Shown here: positions 46,653 through 57,280 of the stretch, one piece after another
Layout of the letters: each line of letters starts with the position of its first letter
How positions within the stretch are numbered: position 1 is the stretch's first letter
Translations under genes and position numbers: made by a program
DNA from: Cervus elaphus
Lineage: Eukaryota; Chordata; Mammalia; Artiodactyla; Cervidae
Direction of reading: 5' to 3'
DNA length: 64,000 bases
Assembly (NCBI RefSeq): GCF_910594005.1
Contig: NC_057848.1
Location: 140,068,155 to 140,132,154 of the forward strand
Notes under the pieces: model-generated
Told to the model about the DNA's origin: nothing
The model's input: only the letters and a program-made list of their open reading frames with translations
Databases searched by the model: none

Positions 46653-46883
46653 GCCTCACAGCATGTGCGTTTCAAAAGTGGCTCAATGGTGAAAAAAATA
46701 AATCCACCTGCCAATGCAGGAGACACACATTTGCTCCCTGGATCAGGAAGATCCCCTCAAAAAGAGAATGGCAACCCACTCCAGGATTTTTGCCTGGAAA
46801 ATCCCATGGACAGATGAGCCTGGCCAGCTACAGTCCGTGGGGTCACAAAGAGTTGGAAACACCTGAGTGACAAAGCCCACACG
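46653..46883 (+). mobile_element. Bov-tA SINE in L1, altered 5' end
   Basis: Diverged head, then 'aaatccacctgccaatgcag' to 'ggaaacacctgagtgacaaa'. Flanked by 'ctgtcaatggatatt' / 'ctgtcaatggacatt' (46638-46652, 46884-46898), 14 of 15 identical. Confidence 0.92.
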
Positions 46884-47559
46884 CTGTCAATGGACATTTA
46901 GGTTGCTTCCATGTCTTGGCTGTTGCATACAGTGCTGCAGCGAATACTGAGGTGCATTTATCCCTTTGGATTATGTTTTTTCTGCATATATGCCCAGGAG
47001 TGGAATTGCTGGGTCATATGGTAGCTCTACTTTTAGTTTTTAAGGAACCTCCATACTGTTCTCCATAGTGACTATATTAATTTGCATTCCAAAAGTTGGT
47101 CTTATTCTTGATCCTCTCAGTTAATTTCTGTCTTTTAACTGGCATATTTAGACCACTAAAGTCTAATGTGATTATTGATATAGCTGTATTAATATATACC
47201 ATATTTGTTGCTGTTTTCGATTTGGTGACTTTGCTCTTTGTTCATATTCTTGTTTTAGACTCTTTTTATGCTTTCTGTGATTTTAATTGAGCATTTTATG
47301 CTTCCATGTGATTCCATTTTCTTTCCTTCCTTAGCATATCTGTTACACGCTTTTTCTTTAACTTTTTTTTTTAGTGGTGCAGGCATTCATTTTGATTGCT
47401 CAGAGTTGAGGACATATCAGTTGTTGCATATTTGAATATCACTGTTATGTGGTTCTAACTACCCAAAGATATTTATCCAAATGATTAAATTTTATTTGCT
47501 AATTTTTTTCTAAATACTGCCTTGACTACTACTATAACTGTATCTATTACTTGCTCAAA

Positions 47560-47805
47560 TTTATTCAAACTTTGGTATATTATTATAACTCTATAAGGTG
47601 CATATTATTAACCCTGTTATGTATAGGAGGGATCTCACGCTCAGCAGAGATAAACATTGCATTGGTCAAACATTTTTTAGATTTCGCTATAAGATGTTAC
47701 AGAACAACCCAAACAAACTTTCTGGCTACCCAATATTTTGCCAAAGGTCATGTGGCTTCTTGGTGGCAAAATAAAGACACCAATTCAAGTTTATTTGACT
47801 CCTAA
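47560..47805 (-). repeat. MIR SINE, reverse, split by a mariner MITE
   Basis: Left part 'aactctataaggtgcatatt .. ctcacgctcagcagagat' and right part 'gccaaaggtcatgtggctt .. ccaattcaagtttatttgac' together follow the MIR core in reverse orientation, with the mariner element between them. Confidence 0.65.
47662..47733. mobile_element. Mariner MITE in MIR
   Basis: A diverged palindromic element: 'ttggtcaaa..' on the left, 'taagatgttacag' in the centre and 'ccaaacaaactttctggcta' on the right. The right end is followed by TA, the Tc1/mariner target. It is about 72 bp, the size of the ruminant mariner MITE. Confidence 0.8.
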
Positions 47806-47940
47806 GTATGTATTAATATTACTTAAATCCATATTTTCCAGTGAGTGAGTGAGAAAGAGAGAGAGAGACAGAGAAAATGGGAGAAATAGAGCAGTTTTCT
47901 TAAGTCAAATTAACAAACATTAAAATTAAGACATCTTGTA

Positions 47941-48540
47941 TATGAGAGTCATATAAATGGCACTTCCACAAATAAGAGATGGCATATGTTTTTACTTGAT
48001 CTAGTAATTTTAGTAGAATGAGGATGGTAATGTAATGTAGTATAATCTATTTGGAAAGCAGTCTGACAATATGTGCCAAGTATCACAAAAATGTTATTAA
48101 CTTCATTTAATAACTATATTTTAGGAATATCTCTATATAAAATATAACTAAATATAAAAATGTTAATGCATGAAGTTAGGTGAAATCTAATTCATTATAG
48201 CAAAAAATTGAAAAACACATGAAAAAATAGAGAATATTGGTAATAAAATCAGATACATCTTGGTTGATTAAATATTATAAAGTCATTTAAATTATATCTC
48301 TAAAGAATATTTAAAATATAGAAATGATTTCTGTTATAATGCTAAGTAAAAAAACAAGATCAGGATAAAAATTGTGTATGTACAGTATAAACATATTTAT
48401 CTAAAACAAAAACCTCTGCAGAGATGGGAACAAAATACACTCAATGTTAGTAGCTTTATTTTGGTGGTACACTAGAATTGGGCATTTTAATTTATGTGTC
48501 TTTATAAATTTCTGCTTCAAGAACATTATTTGATCAATCC
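47941..48540 (+). mobile_element. Old L1M-type 3' end
   Basis: Highly diverged but collinear: 'atttggaaagcagtctgaca', 'ttatagcaaaaaattgaaaa', 'ttataatgctaagtaaaaaa', 'tgtacagtataaacat'. It fits the end of an old L1 with its 3' UTR. Confidence 0.55.
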
Positions 48541-48802
48541 TTTTCATGTTCATCAGCTTTGTGTACCATCATGCCTAGTTCTGCTATATCTATGTATAAC
48601 ATATTTGTCATCTGTCCATAATTGAACTTTGAACACTTAGAAGACTTTAGGGGCAATGTTCCTCTCTCTGATAACATTTATCCAAACAGATAATATTATA
48701 CTTAGGCAGTCTTGTCTGCATAATATAAGCTACCCATGGTCTGTATTTGATGAAGATTTTTCCAAACTTTATATCAATACCATGCGAACGTAATTACACA
48801 AT

Positions 48803-49011
48803 GTGCATGGTCAGTGTGTCTGACTCTTTGAGACCCCATGGACTGTAGCCCACCAGGCTCCTCTGTCCATGGGATTCTCCAGGCAAGAATACTGGGGTGG
48901 GTTGCAAGGCCCTCCTCCAGGGGATCCTTCTGATCCAGGAATCAAACTTGAGTATCCCGTGTCTCCTGCATTGCAGGAAGATTGTTTACTACTGAGTCAC
49001 CAGGGAAGCCC
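48803..49011 (-). mobile_element. Bov-tA SINE, reverse
   Basis: From 'atgtgcatggtcagtgtgtc' to 'gagtcaccagggaagccc'. Complete length; duplication not clear. Confidence 0.9.
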
Positions 49012-49037
49012 TGTTGCTTTCATATTTAAGTAGAAAG

Positions 49038-49199
49038 TCTGTGTGTGTGTGTCTGTGTTTCTGACTGTGTGTGTGCGTGTGCACTCTATTGTGTCCAACA
49101 GTTTGCAACCCCGTGGACTGTAGCCCACCAGTCTCCCCTGTCCCATGAAATTTTCCTAGCAAGTATACTGGAGCAGGCTGCCATTTCCTTCTCCAGGGA
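49038..49199 (-). mobile_element. Bov-A-type SINE, reverse, 5'-truncated, with TG-rich tail
   Basis: A TG-rich run (49039-49080) leads into 'ctctattgtgtccaacag' and ends abruptly at 'ttccttctccaggga'. Only the Bov-A half is kept. Confidence 0.85.
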
Positions 49200-50691
49200 A
49201 ATACTACTTAGTAATAGAGGTATGTCTTATGGGGGATATTTTTATATTAAGTTATACAACTTTTAAAAAATGTTTTTAACATCTATCACTTAATATAACC
49301 TGGAGCTTACACTCAGATAGTGATGAAACTAAGGATATATACCAATTTTGTTAAATGCAAAACATTCTCTGTAAATAGGATCAAAGGTTGGGAGTACAGG
49401 TCCTGAGAACAGAGTCCCATACTAAGTAATTACAACTCACTCTGGTTCTCATTACCTCAGATAGCCTCTTTATAAAATGGAATTGTGTCTATCTTATAGA
49501 ACTGTTGGAGGAATTTAGTGAGCTAATACCTACGTGACATTTACACTTAGAACAGTTCCTGTTAATAATAAAAATGTTCATTGTTTGCTATTATTATTAT
49601 TCCCTCCATTTTTGAAATTCATTTTGTGTTCAAACAATTCTGAAATGTTTCTCTGAACTGCTGTCAGTGTCTCCACAATTCTTCCACAGTCAAGCTATTT
49701 ATCATTTTTACTCTGTTAGAAGTAACTGGAATAGCGATTCTCAATCATTTCCTTTTCCCTCAGTACCCGCTAGTGATACAGACACGTGGTCACTAGTAAC
49801 GAGTAACAGAGGACTCGCTAAAACAGTGGTTCTCAGAGAGCCACACGCCATACTGATAAACACTGAATGAAATCAGTAGATTAGATTCAAATTTCTGGAA
49901 CCTCAGCTTGGCTAGGATTTTCCCTGCTGCTATCTTACTTTTTCTACCTTAAGAATTCAGTTTTCTCTCCCCTACGCCATGAAAATGAAGAAAAATAAAA
50001 AAGACTGGCCCCAAGAGTAAATTACATTTCCGATAGCTGGGCTCTATCTTGTCAAAAGAAACTATTTTCTTCATTATTCTTGAAGAAGAGTGAGAAGACC
50101 TTTTCCTCATTTTCTTTCTTTCTTCAAGACAGTCATTTTGTTCCTTCCTAGCTTTTACCATTAGGAATCCCTAGCTAGAAGGAGTAGGGGTCCAGTATCT
50201 TCTTTGGAGCCCTCAGAACACACTTGGCCCCTCCCTAAACTTTTCCTTTCCTTTGGGTGCCAGGCTCCTTCTGATGCTTTTCCCTGCTTTTGCTGTAAAA
50301 GTCAACTCAGCCCAGTTTGTTTTTTTCACAAACCACCACACTATTCTTTCCATAATCTTGTCCTTGTGAGGATGGCCCTCACAAAGAAATGTGGTGAGAA
50401 AAGCAAAGTTTGTTTGCCATAAAAACATGTAATGGTTAGAAAACAGTATAAATATTCATTAATACATTCTTGGGAAGTTTACCTCGGTTACTCAAGGGGA
50501 TCCAAACATCTGCTACTTTAAAGAGATGAAAACCATAAGCATGTTAATTGAATCTGGCTCAACAAAGTTGTCTTGAATGAGAGATTCCAGGACCTTCTTA
50601 TAGCTTTCCTGGGCACATGTGCAGCCCTGCACATGTTTGTGGCTCCCCAGATTCTCATGATTATGTCTGAGCTTTTTAAAGCCCACTACAA
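49200..50691. other. Unassigned sequence, 1.5 kb
   Basis: No recognised gene or clear repeat. A 'cagtggttctcagagagcca' string near 49825 could be the edge of an old MER5-like element. Overlapping frames at 50204-50428 on both strands show no domain. Confidence 0.45.
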
Positions 50692-51004
50692 GCTTCCCTG
50701 GTAGCTCAGCTGGTAAAGAATCTGCCTGCAATGCGCAAGAACCCAGTTCGATTCCTGGGTCAGGAAGATCCCCTGGAGAAGGGATAGGCTATCCACTCCA
50801 GTATTCTTGGGCTTCCCTGGTAGCTCAGATGGTAAAGACTTCATCTGCAATGCAGGAGACCTGGGTTGGGAATATCTCCTGGAGGAGGGCATGGCAACCC
50901 AATCCAGTATTCTTGTCTGGAGAATTCCCATGGACAGAGGAGCCTGGCTGGCTACAGTCCATGGAATCACAAAGAGTCAGACACGACTGAGTGGCTAAGC
51001 ACAG
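50692..51004 (+). mobile_element. Composite Bov-tA SINE with two tRNA-like units
   Basis: One tRNA-derived unit (50692-50810, ending 'ctccagtattcttgggcttc') runs directly into a second full Bov-tA (50811-51004). This is the same composite layout as the copy at 34470-34784. Confidence 0.9.
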
Positions 51005-52544
51005 CATAACATGGATATATCCTTCCCCAGAAGCTTTAAGTTTTTTGGTCAGCCTCTTGTTCGTCTCAAATGGTAAGTGTCCTCTTAGGCAGTAGTGATA
51101 TTAAGCCATTGCCACTGATTTCGTTTGTTTTTTGACGCACGTCCTTAGTTTGGGCTTTTCCCACTGAATGAGTTCTGAGATGGGTCAAATTATAAGAAGG
51201 CTTGTAAATGGGTTTTTCCCAGGGAGCTGTCAGAGAGATAAAATAGTTGTAATTCTCTGGGGAGGAGGCTTCAGGAGGAACTGCAAAGCTTTTCTCCTCA
51301 TTCAAGTGTCTGTCAGGCTATTGGTTTTCACAGCTATTAAGGGGATAGGGAAAGTTTCATCACCACAAAGCTCACCTTTCTTTCCCAGATTCCAGCTGTC
51401 TGTCCTGAATAAACGCCCCTCTGATTATGATAGGACTTTAATTGTCAAGGTTCTAAAAAGGTTGATTTTGACAATTTTGGCCAGTGTTCTTTTTGTTTTT
51501 ATGGTTTTCTAGTCATCTTTACTCTACCATTCCAAGGTTCCCACCCCCTCCTCTTTGCTTTTTGAACTCCTGCTGGTAACATACATTGGTCAAATACGCA
51601 AGCAAAAGACAAACAGCAAGGGTTTCAGGTAATGCAGTCCACAAAATCAGTCTTCCAGAGCAAAGAAAAGGATGTAGCAATGAAAGGAGTATGTCTGGAG
51701 GAGAAATGGGAATATCCACCACATCATTTTTACGGAAACTGATGTATATACCAGAATAACAACTTCTGGCTTCACAATCAGAAGTAATTTTCACATGCAC
51801 ATGCAATTGAAATGACTAGGGCATCCTCTTTCTGTATACAGGAAGCAACATTATAATCAGCAGTCTGCTTGTTTGGCAGGCAATTGAAAAATACAAGTAA
51901 ATAACAATGTCAAGTTTAGTTTGCTTACAACTTCCATGTCTGAAGTAGGAATAGGCTTGATGATAGAACCACCTTCTCCCTATAAAATACTTGGTTAATG
52001 CTAACAGCTTTTTAAAAATCATTCTCCTTTTCCTATACTTTATCAGCTGAGTAAACTCCATTCTAATCAACACCATTTTTCAGATGCTTATTTACTCAGA
52101 TAAAGTCTTACCAAAATAGAGACATATTCTCTCTCCTTTTTTATATTTTCAAATTATTTTTCATTCACTGGTTTTATGCTTAAATTCTCAGAAAATTATC
52201 TTATTTTCCACGTTTTAAGGTTATCAGAGTAATTCCATATTTGTTTTGGATACTGTCTACACTGGCTTGGTTATATGAGTCCTTCTGTATGCAAGATCCA
52301 GAAGTTTACTATAAAGAAGATAAAAATCAAAAATGTGTTCTTTAGACCAGGCTGAAGAAAGATGTCTAGACCAAAAGAATCCTTATTAGTAATTTCCCAT
52401 AGCACAACTGAGTGAGGTTATGTAAAGAATAACACAAATAAAAATGTAACAAAAGATTATTTTATCTATATTGTAGCTTTCTACGGATTTGTCACTTTAA
52501 AGACCTACAGACTACTAACATATGAAAACTAATTGTTCAATCAT
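51005..52544. other. Unassigned sequence, 1.5 kb
   Basis: No repeat recognised. Frames 51168-51512 (+, 114 codons) and 51066-51305 (-) overlap each other and carry no known domain; I do not call them genes. Confidence 0.45.
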
Positions 52545-52556
52545 GAAAGCAAAGTT

Positions 52557-52750
52557 GGCTCAGTAGTAAGGAATTCACCTGCCAGTGCAGGAGACGCAGG
52601 TTCAATCCCTGGGTTGGGAAGATCTCCTGGAGAAGGAAATGGCAACCCACTCCAGTATTCTTGCCTGGAAAACTCCATGGACAGAGGGGCCTGGTGGGCT
52701 ACAGTCCATGGGGTCACAAAAAGTCAGCACGACCAAGTGACTCAATACAC
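52557..52750 (+). mobile_element. Bov-tA SINE, 5'-clipped
   Basis: Begins at 'ggctcagtagtaagg' and ends 'caagtgactcaatacac'. Flanked by 'gaaagcaaagtt' / 'aaaagtaaagtt' (52545-52556, 52751-52762), 10 of 12 identical. Confidence 0.9.
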
Positions 52751-52769
52751 AAAAGTAAAGTTACAAATT

Positions 52770-53150
52770 AGTTTTTGTAAGTCCGCTTAGGCTAAATTTT
52801 GCTAGAGCAACTTTCAACAGAAAAATTGCAGTGGTTTACTACAACAAAGATTTATTTTTCACTCAGTTTACATATCTATTATGGGCTAGATGTGACTTTA
52901 TTCCAGAAGCCCTGCCTAAGATACTTTCAGTCTTTTAGCAGATAAAAAAGGATATGAATAGTAAGGTACATTCTGGCCAAAACCTCTTCTCAGGAGTGAC
53001 CAAGTTGACTTCTACTTACAAATCATCTGGTCGAAACAAAGCATATGGCCAAGCCTAATTTCACAGCACAGAAACGTGTATTTTTCCAGTGGGAGAGGAA
53101 TCAAAGTGCAGGGAAACATGGTAAATATGTTTGACAATAATATGATATAA
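52770..53150. repeat. Old mammalian interspersed repeat, family unresolved
   Basis: 'gtggtttactacaacaaaga', 'aacctcttctcaggagtgac', 'aacaaagcatatggccaagc' and 'aaacatggtaaatatg' follow the order of a dispersed mammalian repeat I recognise but cannot name. Confidence 0.4.
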
Positions 53151-54798
53151 CATGCTCTCCTAGTCACTTATCTTGAAAATCAAAGTTATGAGTCTTTCCA
53201 TAAAGCACCTATGGTACCTACTCTATCCTTCTTATTAGAATTTATAAGCATTAATTATTAACACAGCATATTAATTGAATGTTCCATGGAAATTTTAGGA
53301 TAACTAAGGTCCCTGTGGATTAACTTAGTGAATAAGAGAGTTGACATAGATCTGAACTGAACTGATGAAACAGCACTGCTATCCATGCCAAGTGAAAGCC
53401 TGCTATTCTTCTGTCCTTTTCCTTTTAACAAAGGGGGAGAAAACAGTTGCTAGAACACAAACTGCACATCAAGCTTGTGTTCTGTTTGCTTAAGCAAAGA
53501 AAACACATCTCCAACAGTAAATAGATTTACCATAAAGTGAAAGTGTTAATCACTCAGTCGTGTCTGACTCTTTGTGATTCCATGGACTGTAGCTCCTCTG
53601 TCCAAGGGACTCTCCAGGCAAGAATACGGGAGTGGGTACTGTTATTTTTTTTTAATGCTTACCTCATGCTTAGTCAATACAAGACATGATAATGAGGATT
53701 TAAAAGAAATAACTATCTCCATACAAAGAATTCACTCAGCTAACTTAAGTAAAAGTAGTTTATAGAAGAATATTGGGTAGCTCTAGTGGACGCTGACAGA
53801 AGGTCTAGAGCTAGTGCTCTAAACTGAGAAATAGGACTGTCTTAATCAGGAAAGTGCTGCTGCAGCTATGAGAGCAAACACCACCAGCAATAATAAGTAA
53901 GAACTTGACTTTCTAGCCACTTTCCAGCACCAGTGCCATTTCTGCAATAGCAAGTCATCCCTTTTCTGAAAACTAGATGTCTCTACTGCTGAGAAAGCAA
54001 GATAGAATAGAAGCTCTATACTGGTCCTGTTTCCTCTTGCTATTCACTTTGGAATCAAATTCACCCACAGCACTCTTGGTCACATGCGTGTCCCTAGCTG
54101 AAAGGGAGGCTTGGAACATGACATTCTACTTTCCGTTTGTGAGATATGTAAATTTCACAATGCAGGAATTTCCCCAAAGGTCATAAAACTATTATTAAAG
54201 AAAATAATGAGCAACCAGGAATATGTCATATACTTCTACACAAGGAAATAATGGACTACATGTACAAAGGAAGACTGAATGTTAAACCAGCAAGAGAGAA
54301 GCTAACTTGAGAAAAAAATGAATGGAAGAAAAGAACTCTGGGAAGCTTCAATAAAAGGAGACATTGCTCATCAGGTAAATTTAAAACAATATAACTGGTT
54401 GTTTATTTGTAAAAGGGACAATTTGATCTCATACCTGTTCAGACTTGGTAAGGAAGCACTTTACTCAAAAGGACTATTGCAAAGACATTGCTGCAAATAG
54501 ATAGACTATTCTGATCAAGTCTGTAAGCATCTTGAGACTTCGCAAAAGCAGTTTTTCTTCTAGGTAGAGGAGTTAACATATTGGGAATGGAGACAATGGA
54601 AGAAAAGGTGGCTATCACAAAGATCAGGGAATGCTTTGTTCTAAATCCTGCCTATTCTCAGGAGATGCTGTTAAGGAAGGGTTGTGCCTAGGTTAGACTG
54701 AGGGTGGGCCAACAACATTCAGAGATCAACCAACACTTTGGTTAGCAAGCATTTTGTTCTGATTGGTGGGAGGAGAGGAATAAGTTGTTCTGCTAATA
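53151..54798. other. Mostly unassigned sequence
   Basis: Apart from the SINE fragment at 53534-53638 no repeat or gene was recognised. Short frames at 53977-54186 and 54318-54500 are unsupported. Confidence 0.45.
53534..53638 (-). mobile_element. Bov-tA SINE fragment, reverse
   Basis: 'agtgttaatcactcagtcgt' to 'aagaatacgggagtgggta', then directly a T tract. About half the element is missing and an internal ~10-bp deletion removes 'cccgccagg'. Confidence 0.88.
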
Positions 54799-54806
54799 AT
54801 TTATGA

Positions 54807-54999
54807 CAGTGGTTCCCAACCTTTTTGGCACCAGGGACCAGTTGTGTGGAAGACAATTTTTCCATGGACCAGGGCAGGGGGATGGTTTTGGGATGGTTCA
54901 AACCCTCATTACATTTATTTTGCACTTTATTTCTATTATTATTATATCAGCTCTACTTCAGATCATCAGGCATTAGACCCCAGAGGTTGGAGACCTCTG
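54807..54999. mobile_element. Non-autonomous hAT-type DNA transposon
   Basis: The ends are imperfect inverted repeats: 'cagtggttcccaacc' at 54807-54821 and 'ggttggagacctctg' at 54985-54999 (11 of 15 complementary). The 8-bp target 'atttatga' is identical on both sides (54799-54806, 55000-55007). An 8-bp duplication and a CAGTGGT-type end are typical of the hAT superfamily. No transposase sequence remains. Confidence 0.9.
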
Positions 55000-55129
55000 A
55001 TTTATGAGACAAAGAATGAGAATTTGAGAATTTATAGAGATAATGTGCCTGGCCTTGTCACAGGTAAACACGGGGAGCATTCCTGAGTCTTACCTAAGTT
55101 GTATGGAGAAGGGTAGTTCTTTGTAGTAA

Positions 55130-55332
55130 ACCCTGATGGCTCAGATAGAAAAGAATTTGTATGCAATGCGGGAGGCCCGGGTTTGATCACTGGGCTGGGA
55201 AGATCCTCTGGAGAAGGGAATGGCTACCCACTCCAGTATTCTTGTCCGGAGAATCACATGGATAGGGAAACCTGGCATCCTGCAGTCCATGGGTTGCAAA
55301 GAGTCTGACACGACTGAGTGACTAACACTTGT
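55130..55332 (+). mobile_element. Bov-tA SINE
   Basis: From 'accctgatggctcagataga' to 'ctgagtgactaacacttg'. Diverged 5' end; duplication unclear. Confidence 0.9.
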
Positions 55333-55980
55333 CTGGGACACAAAATGATAGGGTCCTTCACTGTTTTTCAGGAACACAAAAATCAGCTGTAATTCAGCAG
55401 TGTCAAATCCCATGCCCTAGCCAACAGAGCGTAGATACTACTCCACCCTGATCTCTAGTTCTAGAGGTTTATTCACTGCAGAGTTAAACCAGAGAGGATA
55501 CGCATTTGAGGATACCACAAACAACAGAGAATAGGAATGAGATGTCACAGTGAAAACATGGGAATCAAGTGAGACTTGTTAATAGAATGGTGAGAACCCA
55601 CCACTCCCCGTGAGCTGAGCTCCCTTCTGCATTTAGTCTGAGAAACTATAAAATAAGTCCTAACTAGCCCAGGAGCAAAGGCCTACAAATACTGCCATTC
55701 ATAGATGAAATGACTGGAATCCTAACCCATTCTGAAGATCAGTTTTGAAGACCAATATTTTTAAAGGCCCATTCATGCATAAAATGTATGTGATCAGCAA
55801 ACTCATATCTCACTCCAAAATATAAACGAAGAAACAAGAATTTTGACACTTGGGAAAACCTCTAACAAGAAAAATGTGTGTGGGTGTGGGGTGTGGGTGG
55901 GTGGCAGGATGGAAATGGGGGGAGGAAAGGAAGTAGGGAGGGGAGAAGAGATAGAGGAAAAATGTTGAAAACAATTCAGG
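55333..55980. other. Unassigned sequence with G-rich block
   Basis: No repeat or gene recognised. A strongly G-rich tract lies at 55874-55950. Confidence 0.5.
55882..55901 (+). other. G-quadruplex motif
   Basis: Four G runs (55882-55884, 55888-55891, 55895-55897, 55899-55901) separated by loops of 3, 3 and 1 bases. This satisfies the usual G3+ with loops of 1-7 rule with short loops. Confidence 0.8.
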
Positions 55981-56575
55981 GAATAGAAAATAATATTATT
56001 TTTAGAAAAATAGGGAAATACTAAATCCATTGAAGATCTGATAAATGCCATCAAATTTTTTTTTAAAAAATTGAGAGACCAAAAATATGGAATCAAAGTA
56101 TCAATAAAAAGGTTAGAAGATATTATCAAGGAAGTATTTCACAAAAGAGAAAGTTGCAAAATAGAATAAAGAAAAACATTAAAAATTAGAGGATGACTAA
56201 ATCTGAAGAATAAGAGTTGCAAAAAGAAAGAAATGGAGGAAAAGAAAAAGATTCCAGGGAATTATTTAAACAAAAATAAATTGATCCAGAAGAGTTTCCA
56301 GAAATAAAGGACACGAATTCCTTGAACTGAAAGGGCCCACTCAGTGACAAGAAAATTAAAAGCAAATAAACACAAAATTATAAAACACCAGTAATAAAGA
56401 GAAAAATCTTAAACTATAATAGGGAGGTGTGATAATAGGGATCACGGATCAGAAGGGCATTGGATATCTCATTGGTAACATTGGCACCTAGAGAGAGGAT
56501 AGTGAAGAAACACCTAATATTTTTAAGGACAACTATTTTCAATCTAAAATACTGTCCCTAATTGTATTATCAAAT

Positions 56576-56808
56576 GTTGGTCCTTTAATGGACCGGAACC
56601 TGGTGGTCCGGAGTCGACGATAAGAAAGTAGGAGAGAGAAAGAAGTTGATATCCCCTGGTTTACGCGGAAAGCCAATAGAGTCCTGTTCTTCGGGAAAGG
56701 CATGCCTCTCCTCTTAATTCCTGAATATTCAGGAATTAATAAGGGCCAGAGGGTTCCTGACAGATCCAAAACAGCACACAGGAAGCCTCTTGTTAAATGC
56801 TTCCTGAC
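56576..56808. mobile_element. CpG-rich 233-bp insertion, LTR-like or unknown
   Basis: Bounded by 'tatcaaat' at 56568-56575 and 56809-56816 inside an old LINE. It has seven CpG within about 130 bp, far more than its surroundings, so it should be younger. It opens with an inverted pair around 'ggaccgg' / 'ggtccgg' and contains a 26-bp perfect palindrome. If the first T of TGTTGG is included it starts with TG as LTRs do, but it does not end in CA. No coding sequence. Confidence 0.6.
56718..56735. promoter_or_regulatory. Perfect four-unit heat-shock-element motif
   Basis: TTCCTGAATATTCAGGAA is TTCnnGAAnnTTCnnGAA, four alternating 5-bp HSF units without a mismatch. It lies in the centre of a 26-bp perfect palindrome (56714-56739). 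Each half also fits a relaxed STAT site (TTCnnGAA). Function is inferred from the motif only. Confidence 0.5.
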
Positions 56809-57280
56809 TATCAAATAGGATAGAAAAAAAAATTTAGAATGTCAATGATCACTGTCTAATAGATAAGGAAAATTATGGGAGGATCTATTCCACCAAAAGT
56901 TAGAAAGTGAATGATATAAGAGGAATGCATGGAATGTAGGAAATAGGGATACAACACTGGTGAGCGGTGAATGAAATTTTTAGCTGATGCTGAAGGGAAA
57001 TTCCAGAAAGATAGCTGTAAGCAAGCCTAGAGAATAATTAGTCCAAATTGGAGAAGGAGGATGGAATATTCAAGGAGAGACAAGTCCAAGAAAATGGTGA
57101 AACTGATAGGATATTTGATGCATTTGAATACTTCATTGGAGGTTTAAAGCTCTATTGAAAAGACTTGAAGATGAGCTAATGGGGAGATATTTAAGTAAAC
57201 ATGTAATTATGTTATAATAAGGCAGATCTTATCATTAAGTTCTACACTAAATGCTTTGGAATTTAGTGGAAGACGTGACC

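Larger units (their letters stand above)
45943..47093 (-). mobile_element. 5'-truncated L1 with 13-bp target duplication
   Basis: Reverse L1 3' UTR and end of ORF2 ('taggtccttgtgggtgatcc', 'ctgagtaatattccattgta', 'ggaattgctgggtcatatgg'). The host-L1 motif 'agttggtcttatt' appears at 45930-45942 and 47094-47106, fixing the borders. It contains two SINEs. Confidence 0.92.
44326..47400 (-). mobile_element. Host L1 (mid ORF2, reverse) with deep nest
   Basis: Reverse L1 from the region between endonuclease and RT: 'gctcaaagcactgcttttgc' (44346), 'atggcccagagagtggtct' (44608), 'ttgaagtctactcagtctga' (45126), 'tttaaagtgagtttcttgta' (45901), 'ggtcttattcttgatcctc' (47099). It is interrupted by an L1 3'-UTR piece, a 5'-inverted L1 carrying a SINE, and a 5'-truncated L1 carrying two SINEs. 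The 5' limit near 47400 is approximate. Confidence 0.85.
55981..57280 (+). mobile_element. Old ORF1-bearing LINE (HAL1/L1M-like)
   Basis: Collinear with an old mammalian LINE ORF1 and 3' UTR: 'ttgaactgaaagggcccact', 'aataaagagaaaaatctta', 'ttttcaatctaaaatactgt', 'cagaaagatagctgtaagca', 'gagaataattagtccaaatt'. The reading frame is destroyed. A younger 233-bp insertion splits it at 56576. The family (HAL1 or an L1M subfamily) is not certain. Confidence 0.6.

Noticed and set aside
51066..51512. Overlapping 79-codon (-) and 114-codon (+) open frames
   Set aside because: They overlap on opposite strands, contain no recognisable domain or splice structure, and lie in DNA of ordinary composition. 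Chance frames of this size are expected in 64 kb.
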